Assembly (NCBI RefSeq): GCF_900635445.1
Contig: NZ_LR134117.1
Span: forward strand, 3,906,001 to 3,970,000
Direction: 5' to 3'
Length of the DNA: 64,000 nt
DNA from: Serratia odorifera
GTDB taxonomy: Bacteria; Pseudomonadota; Gammaproteobacteria; Enterobacterales; Enterobacteriaceae
Of this stretch, positions 16,379 to 26,965 are shown piece by piece. The notes under the pieces were generated by a model. That model saw nothing but the letters and a program-made list of their open reading frames with translations. It was not told where the DNA came from and ran no database searches. Numbering within the stretch: the first letter of the stretch is position 1; every line of letters starts with the position of its first letter. Made by a program: the position numbers and the translations under genes.

Positions 16379-19300
16379 TCATTCGGCGGCGGATTTTTCC
16401 GCCTTGCCGGCCAGCAGACTGAGAAAGTCGTATTTTTCCTTCAGTTGTTGTTCCGCCTGTTGGTACAACGCATCGGCGACCTCCGGCTGCTGGCTGTTCA
16501 GGCGACGGAAGCGCTGCTCCTTAAGCAGGGTAGCGCTCAATTCGCTGTTCGGCGGGCGCGAATCTAGAGCCAGCGCCGCCTTACCTGCATCTGCGCGTCG
16601 CGGATCGAACCGATACAGCGGCCAGAAACCGGTGGCGGTCAACTGCTTCATCTGATCGTGACTGAGCGCCAGGTCATAGCCGTGTTCTTCGCATGGACTG
16701 TAGGCAATGATCAATGACGGTCCGGGATAGGATTCCGCCTCCTGAATGGCTTTTACCGTTTGGTTGAGCTGCGCGCCGAGCGAGATTTGCGCCACGTAGA
16801 CATGACCATACATCATCATGCTGATCCCCAGATCTTTGCGTGCCTTGCGTTTGCCGTGCTCGCCGAACTTGGTTACCGCACCGAGTGGCGTGGCTTTCGA
16901 CTGCTGGCCGCCGGTGTTGGAATAGCATTGGGTATCCAGCACCAGCACATTGACGTTTTCCGTCAGGCTCAGCACGTGGTCCAGGCCACCGAAGCCGATG
17001 TCATAAGCCCAACCGTCTCCGCCGATAAGCCAGATGGATTTGTCCACCAGATAATCGGCATCGCAGGCCAACTGCCGCGCGTCTTCGCCCTCGACGTCAG
17101 CCAGCAGGCTGCGCAAGGTGGCAATTTGCTGACGGCGTGGCTCTGGCGCGACGTCGGTCAGTTGCAAACCGTTGACCAGTTCAACCGGCAACTGCGGCGC
17201 TAGCGTTTCCAGCAGCCGCAGCACGCGTTGGCGATGCTGGTCGACCGTCAGGCGGAAGCCCAGACCGAATTCGGCGTTGTCTTCAAATAACGAGTTGGCC
17301 CATGCCGGCCCACGCCCTTGTGCATTGGTGGTATATGGCGTGGTCGGCAGATTGCCGCCGTAGATCGATGAGCAGCCGGTGGCGTTGGCAATCAGCAGCC
17401 GATCGCCGTACAACTGGGTCAGCAGTTTGATATAGGGGGTTTCGCCACAGCCGGAGCAGGCGCCGGAATATTCGAACAGCGGGGTAATCAGCTGCGATGT
17501 ACGAATGTCGATACGTTCAAGCTGCGCCGGATCGATTTCCGGCAGTTGCAGGAAGAAATCATAATTGGCTTTTTCGACCGCCAGGTTGTCCAGTCGCGAG
17601 GCCATATTGATCGCTTTAATCGACGGATCCTGCCGATCCTTGGCCGGGCAGACCTCCACGCACAGGTTACAGCCGGTGCAGTCTTCCGGCGCGACTTGCA
17701 AAAGATACTTCTGGCCACGCATGTCGCGCGCCTTGACGTCCAGCGATTGCAGGCCGGCTGGCGCATCGGCGATGGCCTCGGGTGCGACCACTTTGGCGCG
17801 AATGGCGGAGTGCGGGCAGGCGGCGACGCAGTGGTTGCACTGGGTGCACAGTTCGGCTTGCCAGATCGGCACCTGTTCGGCAATGTTGCGCTTTTCCCAC
17901 TGGGTGGTGCCGACCGGCCAGGTACCGTCTGGCGGGAAGGCGGAAACCGGCAGGCTGTCACCCAGCCCGGCCAGCATGGCGGCAGTGACCGTTTTGACAA
18001 AGTCTGGTGCGGTGTCGGCAACCACCGGCGGGCGCATCGCGCTGTGTGGGTCGACCGACTGCAGCGGGATTTCCTGCAGCGCCAGACGCGTTGCCGCCAG
18101 CGCCTGCCAGTTGCGTTCGACAATATCCGCCCCCTTGCTGGCGTAGCTGTGAGCAATAGCATCCTGCAGTTGCTGCAGCGCGACGTCGTTCGGCAGAATT
18201 TGTGTCAGTTGGAAGAACGCCATTTGCATCACGGTATTGATACGGGCGCCGAGTCGGCATTCTCGCGCCAGCCTGGCAGCATTGACAATATAGAAACGCG
18301 CCTGACGCTGACACAGCAGCGCCTGTACTTCCTGGGGCAGCCGCGCCCATACCTCATCGGCATCGTAGGGCGTATTCAGCAAGAAAATGCCGCCAGGTTT
18401 GAGCCGTTCCACCATCTGGTATTTGTCAATAAATTGCGCCTGATGACAACCGATGAAATCGGCCTGCGCAACCAGATAAGCGGAATTTATTGGCCGTTCG
18501 CTGACCCGCAGATGCGACACCGTCAGACCGCCGGCCTTTTTCGAGTCATAGACGAAATAGCCCTGGGCAAACATCGGGGTCGCGTTGCCGATGATTTTGA
18601 TGTTGTTTTTGGTCGCTGACACGCTACCATCGCTGCCCAGGCCATAGAACAGCGCTTCCAGCGTGGCGTGCGAGGGCGGCAGTGGATCGTCGATGGGCAG
18701 CGACAGGCCGCTGATGTCGTCGAAAATACCGACCGTGAAGCGCGGCCGCGGATCGGTTAGCGCCAATTCGGTAAACACCGCCAGCGCGCAGTCCGGACCA
18801 AATTCTTTTGACGATAGGCCATAACGCCCGCCGATGACCCGCGGCAGCGTAGGGCGTTCACCGCGACTGAAGGCCTCGGCCAATGCGGTCATGACGTCCA
18901 GATACAGCGGTTCGGCCAGGGCGCCGGGCTCTTTGGTGCGATCCAGTACCGCAATGTTTTGCGCGCTGGCGGGCAGCGCCTCAAGCAGATCGGCGGCGTA
19001 GAACGGCCGATACAGCCGTACCTTCACCATGCCGACTTTTTCGCCGCGCGCCAGCAGGGTATCGATCGCTTCTTCGCAGGTGCCGATGGCGGAGCCCATC
19101 AACACCACCACGCGCTCGGCCTGCGGATGGCCGTAATAGTCAAACGGCTGGTAGTGGCGGCCGGTCAGTTCGGCGAACTTTTGCATGGCGTCGCCAACGT
19201 GTTCGCGAGTTTGGCTGTACCATGGATTGGTGGCTTCACGTGCCTGGAAATAGGTATCCGGGTTGGCGGAGGTGCCGCGCACCACCGGACGTTCCGGCGA

Positions 19301-19912
19301 CAGCGCCCGATGGCGGTGGTCATCAATGGCATTCTGCGGCAGCATCTGGCGCAGCGTATCGTCACTTAACGGCACGATCTTGTTGATTTCGTGAGAGGTG
19401 CGGAAACCATCAAAGAAATGAATAAACGGAATGCGGCTATTGAGGGTCGCCGTCTGGGCGATCAGCGCAAAATCCTGCGCTTCCTGCACCGAGCTGGCGC
19501 ACAACATGGCGCAGCCGGTTTGCCGAACCGCCATCACGTCGGAGTGATCGCCAAAGATCGACAGCGCGTGGGTGGCTACGGTACGGCTGCCACGTGCAGT
19601 ACAAACGGCGTGAGTTCACCCGCCAGTTTATACAGCGTGGGGATCATGAGCAGCAACCCCTGCGATGAGGTGAACGACGTCGACAATGCCCCGGTTTGCA
19701 AGGCACCGTGTACGGTGGCGATCGCTCCACCTTCGGACTGCATTTCCACCACCCGCGGTACGTCGCCCCAAATGTTTTTGCGCCGATCGCCAGACCAGGC
19801 GTCGGCCTGTTCGGCCATGGTGGAGCTGGGGGGTGATAGGGTAGATTGCGATAACTTCATTGGTGCGATAAGCCACCGACGCAACGGCATTGTTGCCATC
19901 TGTAGTGATCAT
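16379..19912 (-). CDS. nifJ: Pyruvate:flavodoxin/ferredoxin oxidoreductase (two compensating frameshifts as read)
   Basis: YdbK/NifJ-type enzyme that oxidises pyruvate to acetyl-CoA and reduces flavodoxin. The start MITTDGNNAVASVAYRTNEV is at 19912. Two indels shift the frame between them: an extra base in GGGGGG at 19828-19833 (should read YPITPSSTMAEQADAW) and a missing base at GG 19585-19586 (should read HVAARTVATHALS). Corrected, it is 1177 residues. It has two 4Fe-4S motifs (CTQCNHCVAACPH, CTGCNLCVEVCPA), further Cys in SGACSGCGETP, and the TPP-binding segment GGDGWAYDIGFGG. The first 120 residues are thus lost if the sequence is read literally. Confidence 0.95.
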
Positions 19913-20142
19913 TTCATTGCCTATATAAATAACGTCGTAGTCATCGGCAAAGTCTAGCAGAGGCTATTTGGCTCGCTTTATCACGATTGTGTGACGTAGC
20001 TTTTAGTGCCCAGCTGCAGTTGTAAATTTATATTTCTCAGCGTCAGAGGATTATTTTATCGATAAATGTCATCGCCGGTTAACGCCAATATATTTAAACA
20101 CTGTCATAATAGGCAGACCGCAATTAACGCAAGAGCACAACA

Positions 20143-20475
20143 ATGAACGGATTTATCTACTTAACCATGGCGATTATCGCCGAAGTGATTGCCACCACCA
20201 TGCTCAAGGCTTCTGAGGGATTTACCCGATTGTGGCCGTCGTTGGTGGTGGTGGTCGGCTATGGCGTGGCTTTCTGGGGCTTGTCGATGGTGGTGAAAAC
20301 CATGCCATTGGGTATCGTTTATGCCATCTGGTCGGGAATGGGAATTGTGCTGGTGTCGATTGCCGCGGTGTTTGTTTATAACCAGAAATTGGATTGGCCG
20401 GCAATTATTGGCATGGGGTTAATAATCGCCGGCGTTTTGGTCATTAATTTGTTATCAAAAACCAGCGCGCATTGA
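20143..20475 (+). CDS. emrE: EmrE-like small multidrug resistance transporter
   Basis: 110-residue SMR-family proton antiporter with four membrane helices. It exports quaternary ammonium compounds and other lipophilic cations as a dimer. The essential membrane Glu (E14) is in IIAEVIATTMLKASEGFT, and the family segments YAIWSGMGIVLVS and IIGMGLIIAGVLVINLLS are intact. It resembles EmrE more than SugE. It is divergent from nifJ; the 230-base gap holds both promoters, which I could not place. Confidence 0.9.
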   Translation: MNGFIYLTMAIIAEVIATTMLKASEGFTRLWPSLVVVVGYGVAFWGLSMVVKTMPLGIVYAIWSGMGIVLVSIAAVFVYNQKLDWPAIIGMGLIIAGVLVINLLSKTSAH

Positions 20476-20814
20476 AGATTATTTTCTATTCCAACGGCGT
20501 TGAATTAAGTGGGGGCCGTTGGCGCACGGCGGGTTGCCCCTGAAGCTGGTCTGGTGGCGAGCCGAGCGATGCCCGACGGCGAGTGGCGGCGTCGGCCGGT
20601 AGCGGGGGGCGGTACCGGCGGTGTGCTCAATGGCCGGATACGCCGTCATGGCCGGTTGCCGTGCGGTGAAAAATTAATCTGATAATTGCCGATTTATATT
20701 CTCATTATTTAACCAACAGGCTAGATTAAATAAGTTTGTTGCAACATTTAATATACGTGTCCACCAAGAGGCTCGCAGGTTACCACAGCACAATAACGGA
20801 TTCAGGAGAAAACA
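20476..20814. other. Intergenic region with a GC-rich block, no gene recognised
   Basis: This 339-base gap has a markedly GC-rich centre (about 20505-20670) between AT-rich flanks. It is open in more than one frame, for example from GTG 20510 to TGA 20695, but composition explains this and no ribosome site or conserved sequence was seen. Direct copies of ATGGCCGG occur near 20629 and 20649. The 3' part holds the ydbJ promoter and the AGGAGA ribosome site at 20803. Confidence 0.5.
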
Positions 20815-21075
20815 ATGGCAATGCATAACGGGTGGCTGGCTGGCGCCGTTCTGGTATTGGCTGCATGCAGCAGCAATAATGATGAACCGCAACAGCAGGG
20901 GACTAGCGCCAAAATCAATCATTTACCTACCAGTGCGCACTGCGCGAACGTGGGCGGCACCACCACGATTGCCCATCTGCTCAATGGCGAAACGGTTAGA
21001 ATGTGTCAAATGCCGGACGGCAAGCAATGCGAGGAGTGGGCACTAGGCCAGGGAGCCTGTTCGGGGGCCGGGTGA
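20815..21075 (+). CDS. ydbJ: DUF333 lipoprotein YdbJ
   Basis: 86-residue predicted lipoprotein. The signal peptide WLAGAVLVLAAC ends in a lipobox, and the DUF333 core holds conserved cysteines (HCANVGGTT, MCQMPDGKQCEEWALGQGAC). The family has no assigned function. The ATG at 20815 follows AGGAGAAAACA; an ATG two codons later is also possible. The gene converges on hslJ, as in E. coli. Confidence 0.9.
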   Translation: MAMHNGWLAGAVLVLAACSSNNDEPQQQGTSAKINHLPTSAHCANVGGTTTIAHLLNGETVRMCQMPDGKQCEEWALGQGACSGAG

Positions 21076-21110
21076 GGCTAACCCAGGCTGAATCCAGCCT
21101 GGGTGGGTGA

Positions 21111-21548
21111 TCATTGCACCCAGTCTTTCAGGGTATACACCAGCGTATGCGTGCCGTCGCTCAGCGTCAGCTGTTGCTGTTGCAGTGTGACCTGCGCGCC
21201 ATTGTGCAGCACTTGAGTAATGATGCCGTCCCATTGGTTACGCTGCGCATCGCTGCACAGCATGCGTGTCATCGCCAGGTTTTTGACCGTCAGCACGCCG
21301 TGTTGCAATTGCCCGAAGCCGGAAAAACGGTTGCACATGACGCCCGACACATGCAGCCGTTCGCCGAATTCAAGGCTCGGTCCCCGGCCCTGTGTGGCGT
21401 TGGCCGTCACACCGTCAACGCTTTGCAGCACAAAGTTGTGATGTTGCAGATCGCTGGCGACCACCACCGGCTGCGCTGATTCTGTCGTTTGCATGGCACA
21501 ACCGCCCAATAACACGCTGGCCAGTGCCAGAGGTAATAACCGGGTCAT
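21111..21548 (-). CDS. hslJ: Heat-inducible META-domain lipoprotein HslJ
   Basis: 145 residues with a lipoprotein signal (ALASVLLGGC) and one META domain (HNFVLQSVDGV, LHVSGVMCNRFSGFGQL, MTRMLCSDAQ). In E. coli HslJ is linked to heat response and novobiocin resistance. It lies 12 bases after the ldhA stop on the same strand, so it is likely cotranscribed with ldhA. GGAGAG precedes the ATG. Confidence 0.94.
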   Translation of the reverse strand: MTRLLPLALASVLLGGCAMQTTESAQPVVVASDLQHHNFVLQSVDGVTANATQGRGPSLEFGERLHVSGVMCNRFSGFGQLQHGVLTVKNLAMTRMLCSDAQRNQWDGIITQVLHNGAQVTLQQQQLTLSDGTHTLVYTLKDWVQ

Positions 21549-21560
21549 TCTGCTCTCCTT

Positions 21561-22553
21561 TCAGGCATTCAACTGGTTGGCGCAGGGTTCACCACGCGCC
21601 AGTTGATCGACATTTTTAAGCGTGGTTTCAGAAATGCTGGTCAGCGCTTCTTCTGTCAGGAACGCCTGATGGCCGGTAAACAGCACGTTATGGCAGGCCG
21701 AGAGACGGCGGAAAACGTCATCCTGAATCACGTCGTTGGATTTGTCTTCAAAGAACAGATCCCGCTCGTTCTCATACACGTCCATCCCCAGTGCACCAAT
21801 TTTCTGCTGCTTCAGCGCATCGATGGCCGCCGAGGAGTCAACCAATCCACCGCGGCTGGTATTGATCACCATCACGCCGTCTTTCATCATCGAAAACGCC
21901 TCGGCGTCGAGCAAGTGATGGTTTTCCGCCGTCAACGGACAGTGCAGGGTAATGACGTCGGACTGGGCGTACAGCGTTTTCAGATCGACATACTCGGCGC
22001 CCAGCTCCAGCGCCTGGGCGCTAGGGTAGGGATCGTAGGCCAGCAGCTTCATGCCGAAGCCTTTCAGGATGCGCATGGTCGCTACGCCGATTTTGCCGGT
22101 ACCGATCACGCCGGCGGTGCGGTTATGCATATTGAAACCGATCAGGCCTTCCAGCGAGAAGTTGGCGTCTCGGGTGCGCTGGTAGGCGCGATGAATACGG
22201 CGATTCAGGCACATCATCAGGCCGACGGCATGTTCGGCCACCGCTTCTGGCGAATAGGCCGGCACGCGCACCACATCGATGCCCAGCGCTTTCGCTGCGT
22301 CCAGATCGACATTGTTAAAACCGGCACAGCGCAGTGCAAGGATTTTGACGCCCTGGGCTGCCAGCTCTTCCAGCACTTCGCGGCTGCCATCGTCATTAAC
22401 GAAGATGCAAACCGCTTTGCAGCCAGTGGCGGTTTTTGCGGTTTTTTTGCTGAGCAGAAAGTCAAAAAATTCCAGCTCGAAACCAAACTGCTGGTTTACC
22501 AGCTCAAGATATTTACGGTCATACTGTTTAGTGCTGTATATCGCCAGTTTCAT
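21561..22553 (-). CDS. ldhA: D-lactate dehydrogenase, fermentative
   Basis: Cytoplasmic NADH-dependent reduction of pyruvate to D-lactate in mixed-acid fermentation. 330 residues of the D-isomer 2-hydroxyacid dehydrogenase family: NAD motif GVIGTGKIGVATMRILKGFG, substrate Arg in VINTSRGGLVDSSA, and the catalytic His in VLFTGHQAFLTEEAL. It starts MKLAIYSTKQYDRKYLELVN as in E. coli. No ribosome site stronger than GGAGAAACCACG precedes it. With nifJ it offers two pyruvate outlets under anaerobiosis. Confidence 0.97.
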   Translation of the reverse strand: MKLAIYSTKQYDRKYLELVNQQFGFELEFFDFLLSKKTAKTATGCKAVCIFVNDDGSREVLEELAAQGVKILALRCAGFNNVDLDAAKALGIDVVRVPAYSPEAVAEHAVGLMMCLNRRIHRAYQRTRDANFSLEGLIGFNMHNRTAGVIGTGKIGVATMRILKGFGMKLLAYDPYPSAQALELGAEYVDLKTLYAQSDVITLHCPLTAENHHLLDAEAFSMMKDGVMVINTSRGGLVDSSAAIDALKQQKIGALGMDVYENERDLFFEDKSNDVIQDDVFRRLSACHNVLFTGHQAFLTEEALTSISETTLKNVDQLARGEPCANQLNA

Positions 22554-23072
22554 CGTGGTTTCTCCACCGTTGATTTACGCTAAGTTTAAAGGGATTTTCC
22601 ATTTTTGACAATCACTTAGCGGCATTGTCCGCTGGCGTTGAGCGGCAGCGCGCCCAATGGCGATCGCCTTGGTAATAGTAAGCGTAGCAACGGCCGCGAC
22701 GGATGGCAGCGTCGGGATGAACCGGATGAAAGGCAAAAAAATCCCCACGTAACCGGTGGGGGAATAGGCTTCTTCACATATACCCGCCGCAGTGAGGTGC
22801 GCGAATATACAACTTACTTATAATAATCATTGCAAGACTATTAATCATTGTGCGTAATCACAATAATAAAAGTCTGAAACGACGGTGGCGCAAACGGATA
22901 ATCTGTAAGAAAAAACCACCAAAGCAGGATAGTCATCGGTCAAATACGCCGAATTCACCGCCGGTGCGGCGGGTTGCCTTCCCGCTACTGCAAATTCATG
23001 CCATCATTATCGTCCTTTCTGGCATACACTTAACCGCGGGCGTGCCGTACTCAGGACTGAAACAATCATTTA
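22554..23072. other. 519-base intergenic region between ldhA and ydbH
   Basis: Holds the ldhA and ydbH promoters, and a minus-strand terminator-like hairpin (listed separately) that neither gene explains. On the minus strand an open frame ending at 22612-22614 reads RGRCYAYYYQGDRHWARC but has no start codon after its upstream stop. I do not call it a gene. Confidence 0.55.
22735..22830 (-). ncRNA. Candidate minus-strand small RNA ending at a terminator
   Basis: On the minus strand, CCCCAC (22756-22761 region) and GTGGGG (22743-22748 region) pair around a short loop and are followed by A then seven T's: a good Rho-independent terminator. No gene upstream on that strand uses it, since ydbH points the other way. 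The AT-rich stretch at about 22815-22850 could carry a promoter. A short transcript of about 90-120 bases is therefore inferred; the 5' end is a guess. Confidence 0.35.
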
Positions 23073-25687
23073 ATGACTAAGCGATTGAAAGTATTCATAG
23101 GGATTGTGGCTTGCATGGTGATCCTGCCGTTCACCCTATGGCAAACGCTGCCACACTGGTTGCCACGGGTGGTGGCTCATTGGCTGCCGTCCGGTAGCCA
23201 ACTAGTAATGAAAGGGCCGTTGCAATGGCAGCAGGGCGGTTTGTCGCTGGCAGGGGCGCAGTTCAAGGCGCAGGACTGCCTGTTGGCCGACATCGGGCCG
23301 ACACGCCTGCGCTATAGCGCTGGCCGATGGCAACTGGTCAGCGACCAGCTCAGCGTCGATAGCGCCTGCCTGTCCTCGCTGCCTGGCGGCGATGCCAGTG
23401 ACGCCACGCTGACGCTGGATAAACTGCAGCAGCAATTGCCGCAGTTGGAGATGACCGTTGGCGAACTGAAGCTGCTGCCGTGGCAACGCTACGCTGGCAA
23501 ACTGCAACTAGGCTCCAGTGCTAATGGCCAGCAGTTGCATTACACCGGCAAAAATCTTAGCGTCGACGCCGTCTTGGATCGGCAACAACGGCTCAGCGTA
23601 CGTCAACTGATTGTGGTGCCCCCCCAATAGCAGTGAACCATTACGCCTTAGCGGGCAAATCGCCATTCCGCTCGATCTGCACAGCATGCCACAGCAAGGG
23701 ACGCTACAGGGTGAAATGCAGACCGGCTACCTGGATCAGCCGTTGTTGATGGCGGTGCACTGGCAACAGCGTCAGGGTGTGGTAACGCTAACCGAAAAGG
23801 GCGACGATCGGCCGTTGGCGACGCTGCCGTGGGCGGTTGATGCTCATCAGATCAGCATTTCCAAGGGGGAATGGCGTTGGCCGTATATCGACCAACCGCT
23901 GAATGGCGGCATCAGCGTTGCGCTGCACGATTGGAGCAAGGGGTTCGATGAAACCCAGATCAGCGCGCGACTCAACGTCATCACCGCCGGTCACAACGGC
24001 AAAGGCAATGCGGTACTGACGCTCGGGCCGGGCACCATTGGTCTGACGCAGAGCGATCTCGGTTTCCAACTGACCGGCCAGGCCAATTTGGCGGATTATT
24101 CATTGACTGCATCAATCCCTGGGATCCTCAGCGGCTCGATCCTCAATCCGACGCTGGTGCTGCAACCAGGTTCGCTATTGCGTGCCTGGGGTAACGCTAC
24201 GCCGGAAATGCGGCTCGAAGAGGCGCGCCTGCCGCTGGCCGGGGTGAAGGTGACCGCCGCCGGCATCACCGGTCGTTTGCAGGCGATTATCCGCGCCAGC
24301 GATGACTATTGGGGGCAGGTCAAGCTGCATCTGGACGGTAAGGCGCAGGATTTCTGGCCCGACCACGGTCACTGGCAATGGCGCTACTGGGGCCGCGGCG
24401 ACATGCCACCGCTGCTGGCGGCGTGGGACGTGGCCGGTAACGGCAGTTGGCATGACAGTACGCTGACCCTTGAGCGCCTTTCTACCGGATTCGACAAGCT
24501 GAAATACGGCATGGTCACGGTCAATGCGCCACGTTTGACGCTGAATAAACCGCTACGCTGGCAGCGTGACCAGACGCAGCCGGCATTTGATGGCGATTTG
24601 AAACTGGTGGCTGACAGCGTCAGATTCACCGACGGTGGGCATTTACCGCCGTCGACCCTCAACCTGCAACTGCAGGGCAGCGATCCGAATAATTTCCAGT
24701 GGCAGGGCAAGCTGGATGCGCAGGAAATAGGGCCAATCGCGCTGCGCGGCCGTTGGGACGGCGAGCGACTGCGTGGCGAAGGCTGGTGGCCAAAGCAGCG
24801 CTTGGCGGTGTTCCAACCGCTGATTTCACCGGATCTGAATATTGCTCTGCGTGACGGCGAGTTTTATGCCCAGACGGCGTTTTCTGCTGCACGCGTGCAA
24901 GGCTTTGAGGCCGGTGGCCACTGGGTGGTCAGCAATGGCGGTATGTGGCTGAAAGACGGCGAAATGAGCGGACTGGATTTCGTCATGTCCTATCGGCTTA
25001 AAAATCATCTGTGGCAGCTTGGCGCCAAACAGCCAGTGACGTTGCGGATTAAATCGCTGAGCAACCTGTTTGAGATGCAGAACATTACCGCCGATCTGCA
25101 GGGAACATACCCCTTACAGCGAACGGATGCCGCTGACGCTCAGCAACCTTGGCGTTGATATGCTCAATGGCCGTATCAGCCTGTCGGCATTGCGTTTTCC
25201 GCAGCATGACGCCGCGGTGCTGAAACTGGACAATGTCGATCTCAGCGCGCTGTTTACGGTATTGAAGCCCAAGCAGTTCGCCATGTCCGGGCGGGTCGAC
25301 GGCGAACTGCCGTTGTACCTTAACCATCCCAAATGGCTGGTGCGCAACGGTTGGATCGCCAATGCCGGCACTCTGACACTGCGACTGGACAAGGATATGG
25401 CGGATGCCATCGCCAGTAACAATCTGGCGACCGGCGCGGCGATCGACTGGTTGCGCTATATGGAAATCAACCGTTCGCAGGCTCGGGTCGATCTGGATAA
25501 TCTGGGCGAGCTGAGCCTGCACGCGAAAATCGACGGGGTCAATCCGCTGAAAAGTGCCAAACGAGAGGTTATTCTGAACTATAGCCATCAGGAAAACGTG
25601 TTTCAGCTGTGGCGCAGCCTGCGCTTTGGCGACAATCTACAGGAGTGGCTGGAGCAGGCACTCGCAGAACCTGGGGAACAACCATGA
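23073..25687 (+). CDS. ydbH: YdbH, AsmA-like envelope phospholipid transport protein (two +1 frameshifts as read)
   Basis: YdbH is a large inner-membrane-anchored periplasmic bridge protein that, with TamB and YhdP, moves phospholipids to the outer membrane. An N-terminal membrane helix (VFIGIVACMVILPFTLWQTL) is followed by a long beta-rich domain. Seven C's at 23619-23625 should be six (VVPPNSSEPLRL), and CCCC at 25110-25113 should be CCC (GTYPYSERMPLTLSNLGVDM). Corrected, it has 870 residues against 879 in E. coli. The stop overlaps ynbE (ATGA). Without correction it breaks into three pieces. Confidence 0.94.
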
Positions 25688-25881
25688 GAATCATCACCGG
25701 GCCAGTATTGGCTGCCGTGGTCAGCGCGTTTTTGCTTAACGGTTGCGTGCCGCGCATTGAAGTGGCGACGCCGAAAGAGCCGATTACCATCAACATGAAC
25801 GTCAAGATAGAACATGAAATCCACATCAAAGTTGACAAAGACGTGGAAACCATGCTGAAAAACCGCAGCGATCTGTTCTAG
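25684..25881 (+). CDS. ynbE: YnbE outer-membrane lipoprotein, YdbH partner
   Basis: 65 residues with a lipoprotein signal (VVSAFLLNGC) and a short beta-forming C-terminal part (EPITINMNVKIEHEIHIKVD). YnbE is the outer-membrane anchor that extends the YdbH bridge. The ATG at 25684 overlaps the ydbH stop by four bases. This decides the start, as upstream in-frame codons lie inside ydbH. Confidence 0.95.
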   Translation: MRIITGPVLAAVVSAFLLNGCVPRIEVATPKEPITINMNVKIEHEIHIKVDKDVETMLKNRSDLF

Positions 25882-25892
25882 GAGCCGACAGA

Positions 25893-26216
25893 ATGAAAAA
25901 AAGAGTGTTATGGCTGATGGCTATCGGTGGGTTATTCAGCAGCATGGCGATGGCGTTAACGCTGGATGAAGCCAAAACCCAGGGGCGACTGGGCGAAACG
26001 CTGAGCGGTTATGTCGCACCGGTAAAGCAGGACGCGCAAACGCTGGAACTGGTCAGCCGTATCAATAACGGACGTAGCGAACAGTATCAGCAAGTGGCGC
26101 AGGCCAATCACATCACCATTGACCAGGTGGCGCGCATGGCCGGGCAGAAACTGGTGGCGCGCGCGCAGCCAGGGGAATATGTCCGTGGCATCAATGGCCA
26201 GTGGCTGAAAAAGTAA
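25893..26216 (+). CDS. ydbL: YdbL, DUF1318 periplasmic protein
   Basis: 107 residues with a cleavable signal peptide (LMAIGGLFSSMAMA) and the DUF1318 domain (LDEAKTQGRLGETLSGYV, SRINNGRSEQYQQVA). It acts as a periplasmic helper that regulates YnbE assembly with YdbH. It is the third gene of the ydbH-ynbE-ydbL operon, 11 bases after ynbE, with AGGAGCC before the ATG. Confidence 0.94.
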   Translation: MKKRVLWLMAIGGLFSSMAMALTLDEAKTQGRLGETLSGYVAPVKQDAQTLELVSRINNGRSEQYQQVAQANHITIDQVARMAGQKLVARAQPGEYVRGINGQWLKK

Positions 26217-26284
26217 CCCAATCCGTGCACGCTGCTGCGTAACAGCACAGCGGCAATACCCCACCAGGTGATGCGATAGCGGGT

Positions 26285-26316
26285 AAAAAAAAGCCGCTCA
26301 GGCTTGGCTGAACGGC
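26285..26316 (-). terminator. Terminator of azoR
   Basis: On the minus strand GCCGTTCAG and CTGAGCGGC pair around CCAAGC and are followed by eight T's. It lies 44 bases after the azoR stop, in the convergent ydbL-azoR gap. Confidence 0.92.
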
Positions 26317-26359
26317 GGGGATCTGGCGGCAATCTGTGGCGCTGGCGCCCGGGCCAATA

Positions 26360-26965
26360 TTAGGCGGTAACCACTTGCGCCAGTAACGCTTTGGCATCTT
26401 CCTGTGCTTTGGTTGCCACGTCCGGGCCGTAGGCGATGCCTTCGGCAAACACGAACTCAACCTCGGTAATGCCGATAAAGCCCAGGAACAGGCGCAGGTA
26501 TGGCTCAACCAGATCGGTCGGCGTACCTTTGTGAATGCCACCGCGGCTGGTCAGGATGATGGCGCGTTTGCCTTTCACCAGGCCTTCCGGACCGTTTTCG
26601 GTGTAACGGAAGGTCACGCCGGCGCGGGCAATCAGGTCAAAATAGTTCTTCAACTGGGTCGGGATGTTGAAATTATACATCGGCGCCGCCATAACGATGG
26701 TGTCGTTGGCCTGCAGTTCGGCGATCAGTGCGTCGGACAACGCCAGCGCTTCCTGCTGACGTGGCGTCAACGGGGCATCGGAAGGGCGCAGAGCGCCAAC
26801 CAGTTCGCCATCCAGCACCGGAATCGGGTTGGCAGCCAGATCACGCACGGTGATGGTGTCGCCGCCGTGGGTTTGGCTCCATTGCTCGATGAAAAAGTCG
26901 GCCAGTTGGTTAGACTGAGAGTAGGTCGCCAGGATGCTTGATTTGAGTACCAGTACGTTGCTCAT
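26360..26965 (-). CDS. azoR: FMN-dependent NADH:quinone oxidoreductase / azoreductase
   Basis: 201-residue flavodoxin-like fold enzyme that reduces quinones and azo compounds using NADH. The start MSNVLVLKSSILATYSQSNQ contains the FMN phosphate-binding loop. APMYNFNIPTQLKNYFDLIA and ILTSRGGIHKGT are the other FMN-contact segments. ATG at 26965 is preceded by AAGGAATTACCG and matches the E. coli start; the longer frame to 27013 is an extension without a ribosome site. It is divergent from hrpA, as in E. coli. Confidence 0.96.
   Translation of the reverse strand: MSNVLVLKSSILATYSQSNQLADFFIEQWSQTHGGDTITVRDLAANPIPVLDGELVGALRPSDAPLTPRQQEALALSDALIAELQANDTIVMAAPMYNFNIPTQLKNYFDLIARAGVTFRYTENGPEGLVKGKRAIILTSRGGIHKGTPTDLVEPYLRLFLGFIGITEVEFVFAEGIAYGPDVATKAQEDAKALLAQVVTA

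Noticed and set aside
17546..18619. 357-codon open frame opposite nifJ
   Set aside because: It is the complement of a strongly conserved gene; the frame is open because of codon bias, with no ribosome site or family signal.
22612..22734. Small gene upstream of ldhA encoding a Cys/Tyr-rich peptide
   Set aside because: No start codon between its upstream stop and the frame; kept only as an observation.
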